A stretch of 64,000 nucleotides of DNA, taken from positions 248,001 to 312,000 of the forward strand of contig NZ_FCOE02000005.1 of NCBI RefSeq assembly GCF_001544915.2. Direction: 5' to 3'. Within the stretch, counting starts at the first letter, position 1. Every line of letters begins with the position of its first letter. Below the pieces are notes generated by a model, which was given only the letters and a program-made list of their open reading frames with translations, did no database searches and had not been told where the DNA came from. A program made the translations under genes and the position numbers. The stretch is from Caballeronia pedi. Lineage in GTDB: Bacteria > Pseudomonadota > Gammaproteobacteria > Burkholderiales > Burkholderiaceae. Shown here piece by piece: positions 56,762 to 64,000 of this stretch.

Positions 56762-58888
56762 TCAGGCCGGCACGGACTCCGCCTGCTGCGCGCGCGACCA
56801 GACGCGATGCTGGCTCATCGCCTCGATGAAGCTCTTCAGCACCGCTTTCGCGTCGCTACCCACCGCGACGCCTTCCTCGCCGCTCGGCAGATGCGCCGCC
56901 GCGAGCACGTCCTCGCCTTCGCCGATCGCGCCGATCGCCTTCAGATGCTTGAAGGATTCGAGCACGAAGTGGCGCGCGTCGCCGGACTCGGAGAGTGCCT
57001 TCGCGCTCTCCTTGCCGCCGGCGACGATCACGCCGTCGAACATGATCGAGGGCATGCCGAGAATGGTCGCGTCGGCCTCGATGCCGGGCGCGGGCGAACC
57101 GAGCGTCGGCGAGATGACCTTTGCGTGCGCGCCTTCGGCCTTGAGCGCAGCCTGCACGGCCTTGATGCTGGCGGCATCGGCGCCCTTCGCGGCGAGGATC
57201 GCGACCTTGCGCGTCTTGATCGAAGGCTTCGTCTTCGCAACGATCGACAAGGCCGGCGACTCCGTCACCGACGACTTGCCGAGTTCCTCGGCGCTCGCGC
57301 TTTTCTTCGGCGCGGGCAGCCCGAGGTTATCGGCGACGCGCGCGGCGAGCGTTTCATCGATATTGGCGAGGATGCCGAGCTGACGCTCGCGGATATTCTT
57401 GCGCTCGACCTTGGACAGCTCGAACGAATACGCGCCGACGATGTGATCCTGCTCCGGCTCCGTCATGCTGTTCCAGAAGAGCGTCGCCTGCGAGTAGTGA
57501 TCGGCGAAGGACGGGCTGCGCACGCGGATCTTCGCGCCATCGACGCGCTGCGTGTAGCTTTCGAAGCCGCCGCCCGCCGCGGCCGGCGCGGTTTCCTTCG
57601 GCCAGCCGCCGTCGATGGAATTCGGCTCGTAGGACGCCTGCCCCTTGTTGATCGTCTGGCGATGCATCGCGTCGCGCTGGCCGTTGTGCAACGGTGCGAG
57701 CGGACGGTTGATCGGAATCTCGTGGAAATTCGGGCCGCCGAGACGGCTGATCTGCGTATCGGTGTACGAAAACAGACGGCCTTGCAACAGCGGATCGTTC
57801 GTGAAGTCGATGCCCGGCACGATATGTCCCGGACAGAACGCGACCTGCTCGGTTTCGGCGAAGAAATTGTCCGGATTGCGATTCAGCGTGAGCTTGCCGA
57901 TCATCTTCAGCGGCACCAGTTCTTCGGGGATGATCTTGGTGGCGTCGAGCAGATCGAAGTCGAACTTGTGTTCGTCTTCTTCCTCGACGATCTGCACGCC
58001 GAGTTCCCACTCGGGATAGTCGCCGTTGTCGATCGCTTCCCACAGGTCACGTCGATGATAATCCGCGTCCTTGCCCGCCAGCTTCTGCGCTTCGTCCCAC
58101 AGCAGGGATGCGGAGCCGATCGTCGGGCGCCAGTGGAATTTCACGAAGCGGCCTTTGCCCTGCGCGTTGATGAAGCGGAAGGTATGGATGCCGAAGCCTT
58201 CCATCGTGCGCAGGCTCTTCGGGATGGCGCGGTCGGACATCGCCCATAGCACCATGTGCGCGGATTCGGGCACGAGCGAGACGAAATCCCAGAAGGTGTC
58301 GTGCGCGGAGCCGCCTTGCGGCATTTCGTTGTGCGGCTCCGGTTTCACGGCGTGGACGAAGTCGGGGAATTTGATCGCATCCTGAATGAAGAACACGGGC
58401 ATGTTGTTGCCGACGAGATCGAAGTTGCCTTCTTCCGTGTAGAACTTGACGGCGAAGCCGCGTACGTCGCGGACCGTATCGGCGGAGCCGCGCGAGCCTT
58501 GCACGGTCGAGAATCGCACGTAGACGGGTGTTTCCTTCGACGGGTCCTGCAGGAAACCGGCCTTGGTCAGTTCGGCCTGCGATTCGTAGACCTTGAAGAC
58601 GCCGTGCGCGGCCGAACCGCGCGCGTGGACGATGCGTTCCGGAATGCGCTCGTGGTCGAAGTGCGTGATTTTTTCACGCATGATGAAGTCTTCGAGCAAC
58701 GACGGACCGCGTTCGCCGGCGCGCAAGCTGTTCTGGTTGTCCGCAATTTTGACGCCGTGATTGGTCGTCAGGGCCTGATTCGTGGCGTCGGTGCGGAAGG
58801 TTTCGAGGGCTTCGACTTTCTCGTTCGTATTGCTCTGCGAGGGGGTGCGGGCGACGCCGCTCGACGGCGGTTGCTTCTTCGTTGGCAT
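56762..58888 (-). CDS. katE: Large-subunit catalase (KatE, HPII type)
   Basis: This 708-aa heme enzyme breaks down hydrogen peroxide. The catalase core has the catalytic His in [14 protein letters not shown], Asn in [15 protein letters not shown], and the heme-ligand Tyr in [14 protein letters not shown]. The C-terminal 150 residues form the DJ-1/GATase-like domain found only in large catalases ([34 protein letters not shown]). The ATG at 58888 follows GGAG. It lies between the S10 peptidase and the hybrid kinase on the same strand. Confidence 0.96.
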   Translation of the reverse strand: MPTKKQPPSSGVARTPSQSNTNEKVEALETFRTDATNQALTTNHGVKIADNQNSLRAGERGPSLLEDFIMREKITHFDHERIPERIVHARGSAAHGVFKVYESQAELTKAGFLQDPSKETPVYVRFSTVQGSRGSADTVRDVRGFAVKFYTEEGNFDLVGNNMPVFFIQDAIKFPDFVHAVKPEPHNEMPQGGSAHDTFWDFVSLVPESAHMVLWAMSDRAIPKSLRTMEGFGIHTFRFINAQGKGRFVKFHWRPTIGSASLLWDEAQKLAGKDADYHRRDLWEAIDNGDYPEWELGVQIVEEEDEHKFDFDLLDATKIIPEELVPLKMIGKLTLNRNPDNFFAETEQVAFCPGHIVPGIDFTNDPLLQGRLFSYTDTQISRLGGPNFHEIPINRPLAPLHNGQRDAMHRQTINKGQASYEPNSIDGGWPKETAPAAAGGGFESYTQRVDGAKIRVRSPSFADHYSQATLFWNSMTEPEQDHIVGAYSFELSKVERKNIRERQLGILANIDETLAARVADNLGLPAPKKSASAEELGKSSVTESPALSIVAKTKPSIKTRKVAILAAKGADAASIKAVQAALKAEGAHAKVISPTLGSPAPGIEADATILGMPSIMFDGVIVAGGKESAKALSESGDARHFVLESFKHLKAIGAIGEGEDVLAAAHLPSGEEGVAVGSDAKAVLKSFIEAMSQHRVWSRAQQAESVPA

Positions 58889-58955
58889 TTGGGGCTCCGG
58901 GGTGGGTTGCGACTTTGCGGTCTTTTGCCGCAATCGATGTACCCGGAGGAAATTT

Positions 58956-58993
58956 GCTTGGCGTCTGGCGTTGTCGTCGCCCAGGCGCCAAGC
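58956..58993. other. Long imperfect hairpin upstream of katE
   Basis: GCTTGGCG (58956-58963) pairs with CGCCAAGC (58986-58993), extended by a G-T pair and CTGG/CCAG to about 13 bp. It may terminate S10 transcripts, but on the minus strand the tract after it is AAATTTCC. The T run lies before the stem, so a terminator role is doubtful. Confidence 0.45.
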
Positions 58994-59002
58994 AAAAAAA
59001 CC

Positions 59003-60706
59003 CTACGCGCCATTCACCGGCGACAACGCTCCCAACTTGTCCGCAGTGACTTTCTGCAACGCAATAATCCGCCCCAACGCCGCATGATTCGCCGTTGCAG
59101 CGTCATACATCTTCGCAAGGTCGGCCTTGAGTTGCGTCCTCGACCCGCCGTCGAGATAAACCATATGCCCCGACGGATAAAACGTCGCCGACAGATTCTG
59201 CCGCACGGTCTTGTCGATCAGCGGCATTTGCTGCAAGTCGATGATCGTCTGATAGAACGGCGTCACGAAGTCGTACATGCCGTTCGCGGAAAGCACTTTC
59301 AGATCGATATTCAACGCCATCACGGCGGCGAGATCGCCCGCCGTATAGAGAATGATGTTGCCCTTCGAATCGACACCCTTCTGCGCGCCCGTCGGGTCCG
59401 TATGCTTGAAGTCCCAGTTGAGAAACGCCTGATCGTTCAGATCGGTAAACGACGACGTCGACGTGAACTTCAGCTGCTCGTTGAGATAGCTGTTCCACAT
59501 CGTCGTGTAGACGCCACTCACCGCCGTCATGGTCGGATCGTTGCCGCCCGAATTCGGATCGATCTTGCCCGCGATGCCCGTCGAAATCGCCGTGACCCGG
59601 CCATCATAGGAACCGAGCGATTCGCCCTTCGACTTCAGCAAGGTCGTGAGAAAGAGCGAATTGCCGCGGCTGTCGTAAGCCGCGATGTCGAGGCTCCACG
59701 CGAGCAGCGTCGCGCGATCGATGCCCGTGTAGTCGGACAGTTTCTCGACCACTTCGTCGTCCGTTTGTGGAAACTTGCGCAGCGCATTCAGATAGTCGGT
59801 GCGCGAAAATTCCGCCACTTCCTCCGCGAAAGTCAAAAGACTGGTTGGCGTCGGATGCACGCCGAGCTTCTTGTGATACCACGCGTCCGCAGCCGCAGTC
59901 GGCAATGCGCCGACCGGATTGCCCGCCTGCGCGTAATCGAGGATGGACGACTGCAACGTGACGCCATTCAGGTCGATGCCGTCCTCGTGCAGTTTGTACG
60001 CGAGCACGCAACTGCGCGCCGTGCCGTACGATTCGCCAAACAGGAACTTCGGCGAATTCCAGCGGTTGTTCTTCGTCAGATAGCGCTTGATGAACTGCGC
60101 GATCGAACCCGCGTCCTGATCGACGCCCCAGAAATCACGGTTCTTGTTCGGCGCGATCGCGGCGGAATAGCCCGTGCCGACCGGATTGATGAAGATCAGG
60201 TCGCTGCGATCGAGCAGGCTGTCCGGGTTGTCCTCCATCTGGTACGGCGCGGGCGGCGTGAAGCTCGGCATCGCGGTCTTGATGCGTCGGGGAGCAAAGG
60301 AGCCGAGCAACACGAACACCGACGAAGACCCCGGCCCGCCGTTATAGAAGAACGTGAGCGGGCGCGCTTCCTCCTTCGCGCCATCTTTCGTGAACGCGAC
60401 GTAGAACATCTTCGCGTCCGGCTTCGAACTGCTCGGATCGACCGTCACGAGATGGCCGACCGTCGCCGTATAGGCGATCTTCGCGCCGCCGATCGTCACG
60501 CTGTGATGCGTGATGGCCGCGTTCTCGTCGGCCTCGTTCGCGGCGACCGAATCGTCGGGCCCATTGCCGTAGGCGACCGGATCGAAGTATGGCTGGTCCT
60601 TCTTCGCCGTCGTGGTCTTCTTCGGCGCTTTCTTCGCGGCGGCCGCCATCGCCGTTTCTTCCGCGTTCTCGGGTTTGCCGCTCGCTGCCAGTGGATCGGA
60701 GTTCAT
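59003..60706 (-). CDS. S10 family serine carboxypeptidase
   Basis: This 567-aa peptidase trims residues from protein C-termini, usually at acid pH. The catalytic triad is visible: Ser in FLFGESYGTARS, Asp in SANGMYDFVTP, and His in FYPSGHMVYLDGG. The oxyanion region is FFYNGGPGSSS. No signal peptide is seen; the N-terminus is Ala/Lys-rich (AMAAAAKKAPKKTTTAKK). The ATG at 60706 has GGAG nine bases upstream; GTG at 60745 and ATG at 60712 are alternatives. It is 63 bases after the S53 gene. Confidence 0.88.
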   Translation of the reverse strand: MNSDPLAASGKPENAEETAMAAAAKKAPKKTTTAKKDQPYFDPVAYGNGPDDSVAANEADENAAITHHSVTIGGAKIAYTATVGHLVTVDPSSSKPDAKMFYVAFTKDGAKEEARPLTFFYNGGPGSSSVFVLLGSFAPRRIKTAMPSFTPPAPYQMEDNPDSLLDRSDLIFINPVGTGYSAAIAPNKNRDFWGVDQDAGSIAQFIKRYLTKNNRWNSPKFLFGESYGTARSCVLAYKLHEDGIDLNGVTLQSSILDYAQAGNPVGALPTAAADAWYHKKLGVHPTPTSLLTFAEEVAEFSRTDYLNALRKFPQTDDEVVEKLSDYTGIDRATLLAWSLDIAAYDSRGNSLFLTTLLKSKGESLGSYDGRVTAISTGIAGKIDPNSGGNDPTMTAVSGVYTTMWNSYLNEQLKFTSTSSFTDLNDQAFLNWDFKHTDPTGAQKGVDSKGNIILYTAGDLAAVMALNIDLKVLSANGMYDFVTPFYQTIIDLQQMPLIDKTVRQNLSATFYPSGHMVYLDGGSRTQLKADLAKMYDAATANHAALGRIIALQKVTADKLGALSPVNGA

Positions 60707-60769
60707 CGTCATCGCTCCAGAATCGTCGTCGTGGTTGTTGTTCACTGTTTTACGTCTTGCTGCATCGCT

Positions 60770-62344
60770 TCAACTCTTCGCGGGCGCGAGCGCGGCCGCG
60801 ATCTTCGCGCCGTCCGGGCTGCCCATGCCGGTGCACGCATCCCAGCCGGCCGCCGCCGAGAAGCTGCCGTTGTTGCCCTCGGTGATGTCGCGAAACGACG
60901 CCTTCGCCTTATAGAGCTTCGGATTGACGAAGCCCGCCGGCGACGCGTTGAGCGCGTTGATACGGGCGATCAGCGCCGCCCACAGCGGCGCGACCGCGCT
61001 CGTACCGCCGACTACCGTATCCTCGCCGTCGATCAGCACTTCGTAGCCGGTTTGCGGCGATGCGTCGCCCGCCACATCCGGCACGCCGCGCTTCGCGAGC
61101 GCCGCGGTCCTGCCGTTGCGCGTGACCGACAAGCCCTTCTGCCAGACCGGCAACGCGAACGCGCCGGACACGCCGCCACCGCCCGAGCCGCCCTGATCGC
61201 CGTCGTTCCACACGACTTCCTTCGCGATGCCCTGCGCCGATGCCGCCAGGCTCGTGCCGCCGCAGCCGAGCACGTACGGACTCGACGCCGGGAAGTCGAC
61301 ATGATCCGCGCCGTCGCCGACGCCATCGGACGAGCCGCTGTCGCCCGATGCCGCGCAGACCGTCACGCCGAGCGCGGCCGCGCTTTGCAGCACGTCGTTG
61401 AAGGCGCTCATCGACTGCGCGGACCAGTTCGACTCGGGGCCGCCCCAGCTGATGGATATCACGGAAGGCTTGTTGGTGGAATCGTGCAGCGCGCGATTGA
61501 CCGCATCGACGAAACCGGCGTCGCTGTTCGGCGCGAAGTACACGGCGATGCGCGCGCCCGGCGCAATGGCGCCCGCGATTTCGATGTCGAGCGTCACCTC
61601 GCCGTCCGGGCCGTTCGGATTGCCTGTCGGCGCGTTCTTCGCGTTGTCGACGCCGACCGCCACGACTTGCGGCGCCTTCACGCCGAGCTTCGAGAAATAC
61701 GCGGAGAGATCGCTGGCGCGATAGCCGCCGCCCAGCTCGATGATCGCGATGCATTGGCCGGCGCCGTCGCCATCGGGGAAATCGTAGAGGCGCGCGAGAT
61801 CGACCGGCGTGAACGACGCGGGCGTCATGCCGCGCGCGGGCTTGAAGGGCGGACGAAAACGGAAATGCGGACGCGCCTGCGGCTTGCTGTCGAGGCCGAG
61901 CACGGCGGTGACGGCGTCGTGCATGTCGTCGGGCACGCTGACCGGCCCCGTGCGCCCGCGATATTCGCCGACGTTGTGATGTTGAAAGCGTTCGAGCTTG
62001 ACGTCGAAAGCTTTCTGGAATTGTTCGATGGTGCCTTTGAGCACGACGCTGCGCGTCTCGGTTTCGGCGCGCACGACCGTCAGCCCGTACTGTGCGGCGA
62101 AGGCCTTGACCTTCGCGACGTCTTCGTCTGATGCGGTATAGCGCTTGTCGAAGTCCGCGCGGGACACGGCTTGCGCGGGCGCGTCACCCGCGTCGACACG
62201 CGCCATCAACTGTTTGAAGCCAGCTTCGTCCTTGCGCCGCAGCATCACGATCACTTCGATCTGCTCGGCGGGATCGCAGGCGCCGATGCATTGCGCGCCC
62301 TCGGGATGAATCTTGTCGCTGCCGCTGACCGGTTGCTTCGTCAT
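60770..62344 (-). CDS. S53 family peptidase (sedolisin/kumamolisin type) with pro-domain
   Basis: This 524-aa acid-active endopeptidase has an N-terminal activation pro-domain (about residues 25-165; FDKRYTASDEDVAKVKAFA, GTIEQFQKAFDV). The catalytic Glu/Asp pair lies in DGEVTLDIEIAGAIAPGA, and Ser in VVGGTSAVAPLWA. The oxyanion Asp is probably in ASGDSGSSDG. The C-terminal calcium site is FRDITEGNNG...GWDACTGMGSPDG. No standard signal peptide precedes the pro-domain, so its export route is unclear. It forms a unit with the S10 gene. Confidence 0.9.
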   Translation of the reverse strand: MTKQPVSGSDKIHPEGAQCIGACDPAEQIEVIVMLRRKDEAGFKQLMARVDAGDAPAQAVSRADFDKRYTASDEDVAKVKAFAAQYGLTVVRAETETRSVVLKGTIEQFQKAFDVKLERFQHHNVGEYRGRTGPVSVPDDMHDAVTAVLGLDSKPQARPHFRFRPPFKPARGMTPASFTPVDLARLYDFPDGDGAGQCIAIIELGGGYRASDLSAYFSKLGVKAPQVVAVGVDNAKNAPTGNPNGPDGEVTLDIEIAGAIAPGARIAVYFAPNSDAGFVDAVNRALHDSTNKPSVISISWGGPESNWSAQSMSAFNDVLQSAAALGVTVCAASGDSGSSDGVGDGADHVDFPASSPYVLGCGGTSLAASAQGIAKEVVWNDGDQGGSGGGGVSGAFALPVWQKGLSVTRNGRTAALAKRGVPDVAGDASPQTGYEVLIDGEDTVVGGTSAVAPLWAALIARINALNASPAGFVNPKLYKAKASFRDITEGNNGSFSAAAGWDACTGMGSPDGAKIAAALAPAKS

Positions 62345-62499
62345 GGTATCGATGCTCCTCGTTGGCCGTGAAGTTCAAAGGTTCTTTGCAGCTTGCACGG
62401 CGCACGTCGCTTATCGTCTTATTTTCTGCGCGCGAATGCAATTGCTCGGACCGTTGACGAGAGGATGCAGTTCCGGCGAGACAAAAGCTGTCCCGGTCG

Positions 62500-62946
62500 T
62501 CAAGGCGTCTTCGATGGCGCGGCCTCGTGCGGGCGCTCTTCCTCGTACGACGGACGCACGCCCTGCGGCAGCCACGGCTCGCGATGCTTGACCCAGAGTT
62601 CGTAGTCCGGCTCGAAGAGGCCGGTTTCGTCGAAGCCGCCGAGCGGCAGGTCGACTTCATCGCGCGTCGTGAACTCCATGTACGCGACCGATCCGCACAC
62701 CGGGCAGAAGTGCCTGCGCCCGTCGTCGGAGCTGCGCCAGGTCGAGAGGCTGCCGCTCATCATCACGTCGCCGCGCGCGTACATCGCATAAGCTCCAAAG
62801 GCGGAGCCGTGCACTTGCCGGCATGTCATGCAATGACACATGCCGACGCGCTTCGGCTTGCCCGTTGCGCGAAAGCGGAACGCGCCGCAGGCGCATCCGC
62901 CTTCATGCACGGTCGTCGCCCCTTCATCGTTCGTTTGAACGTTCAT
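62500..62946 (-). CDS. GFA (glutathione-dependent formaldehyde-activating enzyme-like) family protein
   Basis: This 148-aa protein binds zinc through cysteine sets typical of the GFA/CENP-V fold: EGGCACGAFRF, CHCMTCRQVHGSAFG and FCPVCGSVAYME. Most family members lack proven formaldehyde chemistry, so the reaction is unknown. The ATG at 62946 follows GGGAGAG. It is divergent from the partial gene at the right edge. Confidence 0.88.
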   Translation of the reverse strand: MNVQTNDEGATTVHEGGCACGAFRFRATGKPKRVGMCHCMTCRQVHGSAFGAYAMYARGDVMMSGSLSTWRSSDDGRRHFCPVCGSVAYMEFTTRDEVDLPLGGFDETGLFEPDYELWVKHREPWLPQGVRPSYEEERPHEAAPSKTP

Positions 62947-63008
62947 CGATCTCTCCCGTAAATACGGCGGTTTGTTACGATAGCCCTTCACGATCGGAGA
63001 TGGCACTC

Positions 63009-64000
63009 ATGAGCACATCGAGCAAGGCCGGCACCACGAACACCACGCGTACCTTGTCCCTCCTGAAGCTGCTCCCTGGCGCCGGATCGGAGTTCGGTCC
63101 CGCCGCGTCCGACCTGCTCGCCCATGTGCTGTCCCACGATCGCTTCGATGCGGCGGCCAACGTGAGCGCGCTGCGCGAAACCTTTCGCGGCGTCACCGTC
63201 GATGACGCCATGAACGACGAATACGTGTTTCCGCTCGGGCGCACCGGCCAGTCGATCGTGCTGACGGGCTATCGCATCGCGGCGGGGTTCATCGCCGAGC
63301 GCGCCGCCGACGAGTGGCTCGAACTCGCGCACAAGGAACGTCTCGCAAGAGGCTTGCCCGCAGTTCCTCAGGGCAGCGAGCCGCACCTCGCGCCCGATCC
63401 CGCCGAAGCCGATCAGCTGCTCGACCGCGCCTACGAATGCGCCCAGCGCATCCTCGATCCGGTCGCGGGCGAGCCGGTGCTCTCGCTCTTCGAGACGCAC
63501 TATCGCGGCGGACGCGAATTCCTGCGCCTCACATGGGAAGGCTTGCCGGAAGATCTCGTGCCGGAATCGCGCCGTCCGCTCGCGGCGCTCGCCGCGGCCG
63601 TGCAGAACGGCGAACGGCGTGAAAAACGCGATTACGATCCCTACGGCCTCGATGGCGTCGATGTTTACGATGTCGACCGGCCGCTCGCCTATCGCGAGAA
63701 GATCGGGCCGTTTCTTTTCACGATGACCTACCGCCACGAATATCCGCAGGTCGACGACGAACGTCTCGGCACCGCGTTCGCCGTGTTTCACGAGGCGGGC
63801 AGCGACATCGTCGCGGCGGCGGTGCGGCTGCAACTCGTCAAGGTGCCGCCGCTCACCAGCAGCGCCGATCTCGTCTATACGCTCGACACTTACTCGGGCG
63901 AAATGCTCTCGCTCGCGCTGGCGGCCACCGAAGCGCTCGGGCCCGAGCGGCTGTGCGAGGTCTTCAACGCGCATCGCGTGATCTACATCAGCCTGTGGGA
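63009..64000 (+). CDS. Unrecognised protein, 3' end cut by window
   Basis: The frame is open from the ATG at 63009 (GGAG nine bases upstream) to the window end, 330 codons. An ATG at 63000 sits directly on the ribosome site and is less likely. The protein begins MSTSSKAGTTNTTRTLSLLKLLPG. It has an all-helical N-terminal part (ASDLLAHVLSHDRFDAAANVSALRETF) and a mixed part (RPLAYREKIGPFLFTMTYRHEYP). It has no signal peptide and no clear catalytic motif. It is not recognised; the reading frame has strong GC3 coding bias. Confidence 0.6.
   Translation, partial: MSTSSKAGTTNTTRTLSLLKLLPGAGSEFGPAASDLLAHVLSHDRFDAAANVSALRETFRGVTVDDAMNDEYVFPLGRTGQSIVLTGYRIAAGFIAERAADEWLELAHKERLARGLPAVPQGSEPHLAPDPAEADQLLDRAYECAQRILDPVAGEPVLSLFETHYRGGREFLRLTWEGLPEDLVPESRRPLAALAAAVQNGERREKRDYDPYGLDGVDVYDVDRPLAYREKIGPFLFTMTYRHEYPQVDDERLGTAFAVFHEAGSDIVAAAVRLQLVKVPPLTSSADLVYTLDTYSGEMLSLALAATEALGPERLCEVFNAHRVIYISLW

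Noticed and set aside
58956-58993. Hairpin next to an A/T run as a firm terminator for the S10 gene
   Set aside because: The T run lies before the stem in the direction of transcription. It is kept only as an unassigned hairpin.
58256-62131. 1291-codon open frame on the plus strand
   Set aside because: It lies antisense to katE, S10 and S53 genes with clear catalytic motifs. Its protein is Arg/His-rich and of low complexity, the usual mirror of GC-rich coding sequence.

Overview
The window looks like a stretch of a Burkholderiaceae chromosome, most like Caballeronia or Paraburkholderia. The base composition is GC-rich with strong third-position G/C bias. The porin starts its mature part with QSSVTLYG and ends in Phe. 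The gene set is typical of that group: a TetR-controlled leucine catabolism cluster, KatE with a C-terminal DJ-1-like domain, PhnSTUV, a BvgS-like hybrid kinase, and DUF6152/DUF6644/DUF6232 proteins. No tRNA, rRNA, insertion sequence, integrase, CRISPR array or phage gene was seen. Genes are packed tightly, often tail to tail with a few bases of gap or overlap. Both edges cut genes that are open to the window end.

Layout, left to right. 1-1.4 kb: partial AI-2E family membrane protein and an OmpA-type lipoprotein. 1.4-7.1 kb: liuA-liuB-liuD (isovaleryl-CoA to methylglutaconyl-CoA) with a divergent TetR regulator and two matching palindromes between them. 7.1-10.4 kb: a ferritin-like protein, then a TetR gene divergent from a 14-TM drug exporter, with overlapping promoters around an inverted repeat. 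10.6-14.5 kb: a solo basic-amino-acid binding protein, an AstE/AspA-like metallohydrolase, an NTF2-like protein and a TTG-started porin. 14.6-19.3 kb: aspT-asdA-gadB, an amino-acid decarboxylation (acid-consuming) operon. 19.7-21.1 kb: arsR-nemA with a perfect 20-bp palindrome in the promoter. 21.2-24.9 kb: MFS transporter plus 2-hydroxyacid dehydrogenase, divergent from an HTH-citrate synthase fusion.

24.9-32.7 kb: a sugar catabolism regulon (DeoR regulator, PfkB kinase, KbaZ/GatZ-like protein, ABC transporter, ketose 3-epimerase). It has two promoters that carry the same operator in the same place. 32.8-40.9 kb: a two-component system divergent from a three-gene RND efflux operon. 40.9-45.3 kb: small DUF proteins and glycogen phosphorylase. 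45.6-49.5 kb: the phnSTUV 2-aminoethylphosphonate importer. 49.7-53.2 kb: a small protein, an EamA exporter, an L,D-transpeptidase with an Ala-Ala-Ser repeat, a 33-codon micro-gene with an 88-aa partner, and an HNH-like exported protein. 53.3-64 kb: an orphan BvgS-like kinase, KatE, an S10 and an S53 peptidase, a GFA-family protein and an unrecognised partial gene.

The strongest second-look items are the DeoR-controlled ketose pathway with no catalytic tagatose-bisphosphate aldolase subunit, the joined aspartate/glutamate decarboxylation operon, the HTH-citrate synthase fusion with an intact-looking active site, and several promoter/operator layouts that can be read directly from the sequence. 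Functions come from remembered family motifs, because no database search was possible.
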